Shown here: positions 38,347-48,812 of the stretch, piece by piece
Position numbering within the stretch: position 1 is the first letter of the stretch
Layout of the letters: every line of letters begins with the position of its first letter
Source: Callipepla californica brunnescens
Lineage: Eukaryota; Chordata; Aves; Galliformes; Odontophoridae
Assembly: GCA_023055505.1 (NCBI GenBank)
Contig: JALIRH010000023.1
Span: 6,950,423-7,014,422 of the forward strand
Length of the DNA stretch: 64,000 bases
Reading direction: 5' to 3'
Program-made: the position numbers and the translations under genes
The notes under the pieces: model-generated
What the model was told of the DNA's origin: nothing
The model's database searches: none
Seen by the model: only the letters and a program-made list of their open reading frames with translations

Positions 38347-38439
38347 TAGATGCTGATACTTTAAATTACGAAAACCTAGACTTAAACAAGCAGTTTTTCC
38401 TAATGACTAAATAAAATATCTGTAGTACATAATTAAAGA

Positions 38440-38530
38440 CTGGAAGATCAAAAATGAATGGATCACACATACTGGAAGGGACCTCTGGAAATTGTCTAGT
38501 CCAGATCCATTGCTCAATGTCTTGCCCATG
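38440..38530 (-). mobile_element. Degraded CR1 LINE 3' end, minus strand
   Basis: ACTGGAAGGGACCTCTGGAA and the following GTCTAGTCCAGATCC match the complement of the CR1 3' UTR pattern. The A-rich tail side is eroded. It abuts the rearranged mariner to its right. Confidence 0.6.
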
Positions 38531-38584
38531 ACCTTCTCTCTCATATTCCATTACATCTTGTTGATGTAATAGACGGCAGTGATG

Positions 38585-38892
38585 GCAGTATCGGCATTTG
38601 CTGAACATTTATTGAGACCAAATGGTGGGTGTAAGCACAGTAAGGTGGTAAGTAGCATGCTTCAGCAATAGCACATCATAGCAGCTGTGAAACTGTTGGT
38701 TATCTCTGCTAGTGTAGATTTTTATGAGCATAGCATGCTGACAAAAATGCAGAGCAAGTGGTGCTGACTGTGTTGAAAACTAGTGTTTTGTAGCTGAGAA
38801 TTTTCTCTATTAAATAGTGTTATTTACCTTGCATTTTTGTATCCATTGTAGTTTACATGGAAAGAAATACGCAACATAACTTTAGGGTGACC
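38585..38892 (+). mobile_element. mariner fragment, internally deleted, 3' part
   Basis: ATCGGCATTTGCTGAACATT, GAGACCAAATGGTGGGTGTA and AGCACAGTAAGGTGG give the N-terminal transposase coding region in plus orientation. Near 38690 it jumps to the C-terminal end (GTGAAACTGTTGG, then the TTTTTATGAGCATAGCATGC block). The 3' terminal repeat (ACATAACTTTAGGGTGACCT) is reached near 38872-38892. No intact frame. The 5' end that should precede it is found inverted immediately to its right. Confidence 0.8.
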
Positions 38893-39064
38893 TTCATGTG
38901 CACTTCCACGTCAGACACCATTTTGTCAGACTGTCCCTCTGCTGCCATCTGTCAACAGCTTGTAAGAGAATACTTGTGGAAAAGTTCTACCACCACCTGC
39001 CTCTGAACAAGTGGATCAAAATAATAAAATAAGAAATTTTACTTTCAGAGCAGACCTCAAAGAA
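38893..39064 (-). mobile_element. mariner 5' end in inverted orientation
   Basis: The complement reads from the 5' terminal repeat (TTTACTTTCAGAGCAGACCT at about 39039-39058 on the plus strand is its complement) through the leader (complement of CTGCTGCCATCTGTCAACAG near 38940-38959). It then reaches the transposase start region (complement of GACGTGGAAGTGCACATGAA). A TA follows at 39065-39066. It directly adjoins the 3' terminal repeat of the plus-strand piece. Confidence 0.75.
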
Positions 39065-40511
39065 TATAAGTAAAAAAATTATTGCATGTCTACATACTCT
39101 GAAAAAAAATTCAAGGAACTCTTCCCTTCCACTCGTTACTATTATTTTGCATGAAGTAAACTGCAATTTTATTGCCTACCAAATTTTCCTGCTGTTATAA
39201 ACTTGAATGAAACAGTGATACAAAAAACTAAATAACTCTGTTTAATTAAGGAGAATAAATACCTGAGTTTTGGAGCAGGAAATATCAAAATATGTTTACC
39301 ACAAAGATACATGGTTAGATATGACCATAAATACATGATTAATTCTAGGTTTTCACCTTAGAAAATGAAAAACAAAAAGATATAACTAGACCCAAATTTT
39401 ATCTTTTGTTCCATTTCTTTTATAGCTATAGATTGAAAGAAGATTTTCTCTAACTTTTGGATAATTTAGATCCTCATGTACATGTATCACTTTTCTTATC
39501 TGTGAGATTTTCCATGGTTCTTTCATCAAGTACACGATCTTATTTTTTGAAGCAGAGCTACAATAAATTCTTGCTGCAAATTAACTTCTGCAGAAATCTT
39601 TTGCCAAATCATAGTTTTTTATAGAACAACTCATTGCAAAATAACTTCTGATTTTAATTTAAAGCAAAAATAACATTTGGCAAAGTAATTTTTCATGGCA
39701 CATCACAAACTAGTTTTTCTCTGGTTCCTATTTCCACTTTTTTCTAAAATTTCTTAAAAAAAAACAACTTACTTTAGTAGCCTTTGTCTTCATCATTATA
39801 GAGAGGTACTTCATCTGTTTGATAAATATTCCTGCTTCCAAAGTTATCATGATATTTAGATTTATTGATTTTAGGCAATGGAGTTGAAACCAGATGAAGT
39901 ACATGACTTCAAGGTAATTTATCACATTGATCATAACATTATTAATGTCCAACATGCATATGCTTTTCTTATTTTGAAGATAAATGCATTTCTAGTGCTT
40001 ACAGCTTATTGAGTTAAAACTATAATACAATATTTCCAAAACAGTACAGCAAAATACTGAAGGCCTAGAAATTTGGCAGAGTCTGTGTGAATTTAGACTT
40101 CTTTTGCTTCCTTTTCCTGCTTTCCCTAACAGATCTTGCTTTACAAATAATGGAAACATTTATCTAGGAAGATGTTTATGGTATGAACAACTATGATAAG
40201 AACATAATTATAAGTTCCAGCTTTCTATCAGAGATTCTCACAATGTACAATGAGAGTAAAAGTGGCCACTGGACATTTTTTGGCAGTGAATAAAGAATGA
40301 AGATCTACCTCATTTGTCTCTTTTTTCTACCCCTTCTTACTCTCTTCTTTGGAAATTTTATGCATTTGTGGCAACTGTGTTGTGGGAATATAGTGATAGA
40401 TCTGTCTGGCTAAGAATCTGTGATGACCCCACATGGAACTGGAGCACTGTGAATTCTCACTCCAGTTGCCTAAAAGGTGGATTTGCAGCTAAATGGTAAC
40501 TAGAGTCAAAA
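39065..40511. other. AT-rich unique DNA, no gene seen
   Basis: No repeat or exon recognised. Confidence 0.45.
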
Positions 40512-41000
40512 CTGTAACAATCCTGTGAAGGCCTCAGAACAATCAATGTACTGTACCACTCGTGAAAGGTACAGAACAAAAACATGTGGTGCACAAGTGC
40601 AATGGAGAAGCGAGGAGTTAGAGGTCTTGCTTAACATGGTCTTGGGTCCCCACCCCCCCCTTAACCACGATCCATTATCACCACACAAAGGAAGAAGCAT
40701 GGCTGGTAAAACATGCACACATTTCATGATACTGGACACTCTCTGGCCCGATTGGAGGGGACCATCATATTGTATAAAAAGCACTGCCAAACCCACAGCC
40801 AGCAACTCTCTCCCTACCACGTCTTTGACCACACCAGAAAGAGAAGAAAGAGAAGAAAGAGGAAAAGAGGAGCACAGACCCTCAGAACATCAAAGAATCT
40901 GCAGTGATTGCTTTTCTATCCTTTTTTCTCTCAGTCTCTTCTGTTTTTCCTCTCCTGCTAACCTGTCTTTCAATAAATAAAGGCACACTCTTCCTTGATC
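40512..41000 (+). mobile_element. LTR-like unit with TATA box and poly(A) signal (tentative)
   Basis: A GC-richer block starts TGTAACAATCCTGTG at 40512. It carries GTATAAAAAGC (TATAAAA about 40776-40782) and, about 195 bp later, AATAAATAAAGG (about 40972-40983). That spacing suits the U3-R part of a retroviral LTR with transcription starting near 40805. I found no matching target duplication and no clear right end, so a cellular promoter with a short first exon is also possible. The 151-codon frame at 40525-40980 spans it but resembles nothing I know and is not called. Confidence 0.4.
40836..40965. repeat. Homopurine tract facing a polypyrimidine tract
   Basis: A 37-base run of only A and G at 40836-40872 (AGAAAG/GAAGAAAG units) is followed about 40 bases later by a mostly C/T stretch (about 40911-40960). 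The two are roughly complementary and could fold back or form a triplex. Confidence 0.65.
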
Positions 41001-43914
41001 AACAACTTGATTTCATTCCAAGTCTTAGTTCAAAGGGACTAGGATCAATAAAACAAACCACAAGCTGCTTCAGCATCCAACACACGTTAAGAACTCTGCT
41101 TGTATTATCAGCTATATTTAGTACTTAGAAGAAAACAGAGAAAGTTGGAGTCCAAACTGAAGGTGCAAAGGATGAAATAGAAGAAATTTTTAACATATAG
41201 GTGCAGAAAAAGCAAGACTAGAGCAAAGCAAATACAGGAGATATGTGTGCTTATTGGAGGGAGACTCTTGCTAAGGAAGGAAGAAATAAAGTAGAAATGA
41301 AAAAAAAAAGAAAACAAAAGCAACACAATTATACCTTATTGAAATAACAGAAGAAAGGCTGAAGCAAAAAAAAAAAAAAAAAAAAAAGTGCATAGCTGCT
41401 GCTCTAATTTGTATCGATATGAACTCTATCTTTATAGTTGTCCTGAAGAGTGGCAGTCAATTGTCTCACTGATTGCTTTTATATTCAAAGTTCCTGAAGT
41501 TCACAAAACCTTTATTTTCATCCTCCACATTTTAGAAGAGGTTAGGAACATCCAGACAGCAGTAATTCCTTTGGAAGGAAAGATTACTGAAAAAGCAAAT
41601 AAGAACCTGATTTTACACAGTCTGTTTAGAAATAAAATTACATTAATATTTTTGCATTCAAAATCCATATATCAAGAAAGAGAAGGAAGATAATTTGAGT
41701 GTTATGTGAATGCAATATGGACAATAGGTAAAAAGGATGAGCATAATCCCACCAACTGAAGAAAGCCTTTCTAACATTCCAGCATTTAATTTTAGCATTA
41801 CAAGAGATTTAAAAACATTGATCTACATAAATGATGAATGTTCCGCCTGATAAGCCACTGTTATTTCTATTCTTCTTACTCTCCATTTTAATGTAAGCTT
41901 TCTATGTCATTTTAAACGTAGTCAAAAAGGTGTTCTCCCCTCTTAATCGTATCAATAACACAAAGATTACTGTCAGCACTTCAAATAAAATGTTCTCAAA
42001 ACAAAATTTTGCAATGAATTCATTCTGGTTTTGCAGAAGTTGACTTCAGAGGGGTTCTGCAAATTATTCTTGGGCAGAATGAGGCCTTACATTTCCGAAA
42101 TAACACCTTGCCTTTTAAAATAAAGTTCTGTTTCTTATGCTTCAGAGGTACATTCTGTCAGTAGATGAAGATGAAACTACTTTTTATCTGAATTTATTAC
42201 CAGTTAACAATTATAGAGCTATAAAAAGTGTATTTTTTCTTTGGTGGCTCAAAGAGGAAAGAAAAACACAAGCTCTTTCCAATAGTAATAATAATTATTA
42301 TCATAATAAATGGTTGTAAATGCAATTGTAAAAAAAAAAAAAAAAAAAAGCATTTTTAGTTATGTTTTAAGTATGTAGCTCTTATCAGGGTAAACCTTAA
42401 AACTGAAAACACTTCCAAAAATAAGTGAAATATCTTTTAAACTGGTGAAAGAAAATAACTTCTGAAAGTTTAATGCAAACAAGGCAACTTCATTCTCATT
42501 TTCCAGGTGAGAGTGCCTGAAAACATCAAGTACAAAAAAACTGCAAGTGTATAATATTTTATGTTAGTGGTTTTTTTTAATAAATGAAAAAAAAAATCCA
42601 CCAGGTACATTAGAAGGTGAAAAAATCATAATTATGGATTTTATGCATGATTATTCCCATCTCAAAAACCTAGATAATGAATCATAGAACAACAATCAAC
42701 AAATAAATAGAAGTACTGAATGACTCACAAATGTCCTGAATAGACATTTCTGAAAAACAATTTCTGTTGATAGCAACAAAAGAAAAGTTGCTGTCCAGAA
42801 GAAGAAGACTATCCTATTATGAGCACTACGTTATGTTACATGTGACAGCAGATAAAAGTACTGAATTTTAGTGCCTTTACTTCTGAAAAAGAGAAAACCT
42901 CTTTGAAAACATCCTGGGTTGTTTTTTTTGTTTGTTTTTGTTTTTTGTGTGTGTGAGTTTGTGTGTTTTTAAAAATTAAGGGTTTTTGTTTGTAATTTGT
43001 TTGTTTTTTACACTGCTTTGAAAGAGGCTGTTTTATTTAGTTAAGTTAAAACAACAACAACAAACAGAATGACTTGTGAGAATAACATATAGGAAATATA
43101 TATGAGAAAAAATCTGAACCAAAACAAAGCTTTGCATAACTAAAGACTAAATGAACCTTACTGTTTTTTTTTTTTTTACTTGACCAGATTCTGATATGTG
43201 ACTTACAAATCTTTGACCAAAATGTAGATGTTTTCATTTCCACTAATGTGAATAATTGGATTAGCTTGTTTCTATGAAGAATACTTTACAATATTTATTC
43301 ACATATAAAGGTAATGAGACTCTTCATTTTTATTTTATACACTAAGAGAAGAATTATAACCATTCTTTGGTATAATTAACAATCATTTAGATTCTTATTG
43401 CAAGATATGTTTAGTTTCATCTTACCCGAAGGGACAAACTTCTTTAGGTAAACATTTACAAAAGTGTCCTAGAATAATACATAATGAAAATGAGATACAT
43501 CCTATTAAAATAATGCGATCTACAATTTGGTGCTCCAAGCATGATCATTCAAAGCTTTCTGATTCTGAAGTTGATTATATTCTGACTAGATATTGTGGAC
43601 TGTTTTGCATGATGAATCGTCTCAAGTTATAATTATTTAAGCTATTTAGCTCTCAAAGTCAATCACAGCTCATAGTATTTTCTTTATTTACAACATGAAA
43701 TAATGCAGGGATAGAAGTCCTCTTGAGATATTTGAGAGCAGTTTATACTTTCATACTGATGGAGACTGTACACTCAAGGTCATACAAAGGACATGTGTGG
43801 TATGGTACAGAATATAGCCCTGCATATTCACATTACTTCATGTTATGAGCTAAACTGGGTGTTTATGAATGAAAAACTGACCTGGGCTCATGTGTGCTCA
43901 TGCTATGTGTGCTT
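41001..43914. other. AT-rich unique DNA, no gene seen
   Basis: Includes poly(A) runs at about 41367-41386 and 42330-42348, a T/G-rich tract at about 42921-42972 and a T run at 43163-43176. No gene or transposon recognised. Confidence 0.45.
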
Positions 43915-44275
43915 GTGGCTCAGAAAGCAAAGTGCATCTTTGGCTGCATCAAAAGAAGTTTAGCCAGTAGGCTGAGGAAGTTAGTTGCCTCCCTCTGCTC
44001 TCATGAGACCCCACCTAAGACACCAGCATGTTCAGCATCAGAAGGATGTGGAGATGCTGGAGTGAGACCAGATGAGGGCCATGAGGATCATCAGAGATCT
44101 GGAGCACTGGAGTGTAGTAGCAAGACAAGGTGCAATTCTTTAAACTAAAAGAGGATAAATATTAAGAAGAAATTAATCTACATGAGGGTGGTTAGGCACT
44201 GGAACAGACTGCCCAGAGAACTTGTGGATGACCCTCTTCTTGAGAGTGTTTGAAGACAGGTTGAATGGGGATTAC
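43915..44275 (+). mobile_element. CR1 LINE ORF2 C-terminal fragment
   Basis: AAGTGCATCTTTGGCTGCAT gives a 'CIFGCIKRSLASRL' sequence (frame at 43894-44148), the CR1 region just after the palm. Degraded counterparts of the 'QKDVEMLE' and 'IRDLEHWS' segments follow, and then, after a deletion, a GGTTAGGCACTGGAACAGAC block from the C-terminal 'EHWNRLP' region. The 3' UTR is not recognised. Stops and gaps make it a dead fragment. Confidence 0.75.
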
Positions 44276-44328
44276 ATTCTCAAATCCTTTCATTAGACAT
44301 TTATTCACGGAATTATTTGTAGAACCAG

Positions 44329-44503
44329 AATCCCAACCATAAACATAACATCTAACTGCAAACCTCAACCCCTAGTGATAACTCTAACTGTAAAAGTAGT
44401 TTCTCAGGCCTAACCCCTACCTTAACTCTAACACCATTCCAAGACCTATCCCTAGACTCTAACCTAAAACCAAATCCCTCTTCCTGAACGCTGAAACCTA
44501 AGG
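44329..44503. repeat. Degenerate telomere-like (CTAACC)n-type array
   Basis: About 175 bp built from loose variants of CTAACC/CCTAAC/CTCTAAC, for example GGCCTAACCCCTACCTTAAC (44408-44427) and GACTCTAACCTAAAACC (about 44455-44471). The C-rich strand reads left to right. Phase is not kept, so it is a decayed or cryptic array, not a fresh telomere-repeat insertion. Confidence 0.6.
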
Positions 44504-47042
44504 AAAACTGTTAGCTTCTGATCTGAAAGCAGAATACTATACATGGAAGACCAGCACTCACTCAGTGGTTACCGAGTTCCATAATGCATAGTACACTGAG
44601 CTGGGGCAGGAGCTCAGTCAGAGATCAGGTGTTCATACCTCAACTTAATTGCTGCAGTTGCTGAAAAGCTTGCTGGCCCTGTGGGAGCTAAGTCATCAAA
44701 TACATGTGAAACTTCAGGAACCTTCCTTCAATTTGCTCCTTCTCTGAGGGATTTTATATCTCAGATCAGTGCTTTCCATCCTAGAGGGTGTTGCCTACTT
44801 GTTTGAGGGTGTTAACTGTCTGATATCACTGAGAGGACAGTTTAAACTCCTCTATACTGAACACCCTGATCCTAAATAAATTTTAGGCTGTTTTCATTCA
44901 AATTTTCTCTGCTCTCCATTTTCAATTTTTTATTTCTTTATTTCCCCTTTCACTTTAGGACTCTGCTTCATTTCCAGTCTTCATGCAGGTGTTATAAGCT
45001 TGCTCAGGTAGAAACACTATGTTGTTAGTAAAAAATGAGAAACTAGCAGCATCTTGAATATTAATGGCTACATGCAAGGCAATTATGAAAGTAATACTGT
45101 AGAGACTTCCACAAAAAGCTGTCTGAAAACTTTCCTTTTCCTCAGGAAAAGTTCTTACTTTCATTGAGACATCTGGACAATGTGTCCACAACTTAAGTTT
45201 CAAAAATCTTTTTCTTGGAATATGTTTTTCCAATTCAGGTTTAAACAGGGAATGTCATCCTCTACTTCCAATACCACCTAGATTTCTACTATCAGCTTTA
45301 TTAACTTCCTCTCTGTTTTTTTTTTTTTAAGTGTTAAGACATCCACCATTGTAACTGGCACATCACTGCATGACGCTTCTGTCCTTGATGTGGTTTAGAA
45401 AAAGGGAGGAAAAAAAGAAATTGGTGGATGGATATAAAAATTTTTACCTTCAAATTTAGGGCAAATAGAGTCTTCAGTACTATCATGAAATTCTGGCAAA
45501 CAGAATAATTAAGGAAATTATTTTCCACTATGAAACTGTGGATGGATCACTTAACTTTGCATAAAGCAGTCCCTAAGTCTGAAGCAAACACTCTTACATC
45601 TGCTCCAAACTCAGTCATATGGTTCTCCTTTAACATTTAAGGAATTCTCTCAACTGTATTGGCTGGCTTCACAAAAGCTCTTCCTGTAAACCTGTGCTTA
45701 TTCTTTTCCTCCATAAAAATAATGTTGGCTTATAAAAAGTTTCCTGATGAAGCTTTGCAAAAGATCTGGAGAAAATAGGGTAAGATTCTGAGGGATTCAA
45801 TTCTGGAAAGCCTGCCAGAAGATTAGTATTAGAAGACTACAAGACGGAAACAGTCTGAACATGACCTCAGAGATCCTGATGCCTAGGAAAGGGTCTCAGC
45901 TTCATGATAAACAAGGATAGAAAAACAGAACATGGTTATTAATCTGTTTACAAAGAGAGAAGGGAAAACAACAACAGCAAAAAGAATGCTTAGGTCCCAA
46001 AGCTTTTGTTTGCTGGAGGGAAACTGAAAAATAGGCTGTTCTTCCAAGCAAAAAATCATAACAGAATAAGTAGGATCACTGTTAAAGTGCTCAAGCTATA
46101 AAGTTATTTACTTGTTTTCACAATTATAGGTAGAATGATGACGGGCACAAAAGACAGTTAATGATAGGTGTGCAGCTTGTAGTGTAATTTTGTCAGGGAA
46201 TATTGATGAAGACAGAGTTAGTTAGAAATAGATGACCTGAGAGAATCTGGAGAAAAGAGGCAAATGAAGATCTGCTATCTTCAAGAATCTCTTTGGAATG
46301 TAGCAATTGACAAGAATGCTGATGAATATATAAATGTATGTCAACTATATTCAATTTCATTAACATTTTGAAAATTAATTGTTAGAAAATCTGCTGACAA
46401 CAAACAGTGTGAGCAATAGCAAATCAAAATGAAACACATTTGTAATGTCAGAGAGGAAAATTACAACATGCAGAACTGACAAAAAAAATGATGCACTAAA
46501 AACACTTGCAATAAAATATGCTATTTGTCATTCAGTGTATATTCAATAGGGATTATTACACAGAGAGCACTGGATTTTGACTTGCGTTGTTAAGAAATTA
46601 CAAGTCAGAGTCTAATCTTTTCCATGGTATTTAATGACAATATGATAGTAACAAGAGAAATAATACAGAGTACACAAAGAAAAGAAGCAAACATGAAGAA
46701 TGGTATCAATATAGTGTGCAATTCAGGAAGCTGGTATATAGTACTACATTGCTGAGTGTCATAGGCATTAACTATGGACGAGAAGAGTGCTAATTGTGTT
46801 TGATTTCACAAACCAAGAAACAGTTAACAGTGCCTATTACACGACTTTCTTCTTCATTATATCAACATATTCTTATATTTTAAAACTTTAATTTTAATGC
46901 GCTGTTTCTTTTCTAACCAGTTTCTGAAGAATGCATCCATCAGTAGGCAGATTGTGCTCTTCTTTTTTGATGTAAATGAACATCCCTCTTTTTCAAAATC
47001 TATTTTTATTCAACCTGAAATCTTTTATTATCAAAATAAATA
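44504..47042. other. Unique DNA, no gene seen
   Basis: About 2.5 kb with no recognised repeat end or exon. Open frames up to 92 codons (minus strand, 44955-45233) are unrecognised. Confidence 0.45.
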
Positions 47043-47288
47043 CACAGGTCACTATTAAGATAATGCCTGCTATTTATTTCCATGGAAACTACAACAGATA
47101 CAAAGAGAACAATACCACTAGTGGATAGGGAAAATTCTCAGCTACAAAACACTGCTCTGCAACATAGTCACCCCTACTAGCTGTACATTTTCACCAGTGA
47201 CAAATAAAAGCCTGCATGCTCCACTTGTAACAATCTGCATGTCCACCCAGAAGGTGGCTCAGAACTGCCTCACTGTGCTGACATCTTA
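47043..47288 (-). mobile_element. mariner 3' end, minus strand, truncated
   Basis: The plus strand starts right after a TA (47041-47042) with the complement of the 3' terminal repeat (CACTATTAAGATAATGCCTG). It continues with TCCATGGAAACTACAACAGA, CTCAGCTACAAAACACTGCT and the complement of the C-terminal transposase region. It then jumps to CTGCCTCACTGTGCTGACAT (about 47265-47284), which belongs to the N-terminal region, and stops. So it is both internally deleted and cut off on its 5' side. Confidence 0.8.
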
Positions 47289-47544
47289 AATTACTCCAAA
47301 ATACCCTTTCAAGCTATTTCATTTTGAAAATTCTTTTCTCCATCAAAACTTATAGCATTCTTTGTTCAAGAAGCCCTCATTCTGGTGTGGTGCAAATTGA
47401 TTTCTCTCTCTCTCTTATTCTGTTATTCTGCATTTTATCAAACTGTACCAATTAATTCAGGGACAACCAAAGTAGTCAAGTGGTTATAAGCATGAAGTAC
47501 AATTTGCTACATGATCCTCACCTTCTGAGGTGAGATTGACTTTG

Positions 47545-48025
47545 GCTACTGTGTGCCCAGTGTGCTGCTTGCTCACATTCCCTCCTCAGCAGGACAGGGG
47601 TAGAGAATTTGATAAAACAACTCGTGGGTTGAAATAATTAAAAGAAGGTCATTCAGTTATGATCATAGGAAAAACAAATCAGCATGTGCAGATTAATGTC
47701 ATTTATTCCTATCGATAACATCCTAGCACAGTGAGAACTAAAGCCAAAATAAAAAAACCCTCCTACATTCTCTTTCCACTCTCAAATTCCCTCTCAGTTC
47801 CTCTTATCTCTCCTTTTCTGCCTTAGGCAGCATGTGGGAACAGCTCTGCTTGTAGCCGGTCCATCAGTGCTGCTGCCTCACTCGGGTCCCTCCTATGTTT
47901 GCCATCCTTCCCCAAGCAGGGCCGGCACCACTCTGATGCAGTTCTGTAGCATGGGGCCCACTTCTTGTGCAGTGCTAGTGTGCTCATGGAGCAGCTGGAG
48001 AGCTCAGTGAAGCCTGGCTGATTTT
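47545..48025 (-). mobile_element. Probable ERV LTR-derived segment, minus strand
   Basis: AATTTGATAAAACAACTCGT, GGGTTGAAATAATTAAAAGA and the preceding TTGCTCACATTCCCTCCTCA resemble the complement of the same broad avian LTR type as 25813-26361. The GC-richer part at about 47830-48010, with CCATCAGTGCTGCTGCCTCA, continues in a way I recognise only vaguely. Ends and duplications are not visible. Confidence 0.4.
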
Positions 48026-48739
48026 CATAGTCCTTTTTTAATAGTTCAGGTAATGGAAGATTCTTCCAGCTCTCCTTGCGTTTTATACATTGTTGGTTTA
48101 GAAGCTTTGATAACTAATGTACTACACATTATACATTAGCTATAGCTTTTGTACCTTTGGATGAACCCTGATCTCATAATTATCTTTTCTGTATGCATTT
48201 GTAAATTCCTAAGTCAGAAAGCATAATACTCAATTAAACTTTCAACAATTCACTCCTTTTCTAGTGAGGGCATAACAAGAAAATGAAAGTAAACACTACC
48301 TGACGGAGACTGTGACATTTTTGCTAATCTGATCTGATAATGATCTGGTAATAGCTTAATTGTGGCAACTCTTGTTCCCATGTAGAAAACAGATTATGAG
48401 TGCATGGTTTGAGACAATGTAGATGCAGAAAAGATGTAACAGTGGACTCTTCACTAGCTCTTGTCACTTGGAAAAGATATTTGAGACTCACCGTGGCGGG
48501 CAGTCCAAAAAGATCAGTGCAGTGTGCATCACTAGTCAGAAAGAGCAATAGAATTAGGAATTGTCAGGAAAATACGTTATCACGTTAGTGGGAAATAAAA
48601 AGATGAGAAACCAGAATTGTAGATAGAGAGTAGTTTCCACAGAAATAGAGACTAAATAAAGTGTAAGTTTTCAGCTTGGAAAGAGAGGACTCGGATATGT
48701 TTGAGAAATATTTAAATGTTATACTAAGGTTAGTGGGGA
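48026..48739. other. Unique DNA, no gene seen
   Basis: No recognised feature. Confidence 0.4.
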
Positions 48740-48812
48740 AATATTGGTGGTAGGTCTACTAGGTGATCATAGAGGTCTTTTCTAACCCTGGTGACTCTGT
48801 TCTATTCAGTGT
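48740..48812 (+). mobile_element. Eroded CR1 LINE 3' end
   Basis: TCTACTAGGTGATCATAGAG followed by GGTCTTTTCTAACCCTGGTG and a single ACTCTGTTCTATTC-like tail matches the last ~70 bp of an old CR1. Confidence 0.6.

Noticed and set aside
40525..40980. 151-codon open frame, plus strand
   Set aside because: It spans the TATA-like element, the purine tract and the pyrimidine tract of the LTR-like block. The Glu/Arg-rich part (EREEREERGKEE) merely translates the homopurine run.
47830..48010. GC-richer segment as a possible coding exon
   Set aside because: No open frame with clear splice sites; the flank to its left looks LTR-derived, so I kept it as a weak LTR segment.
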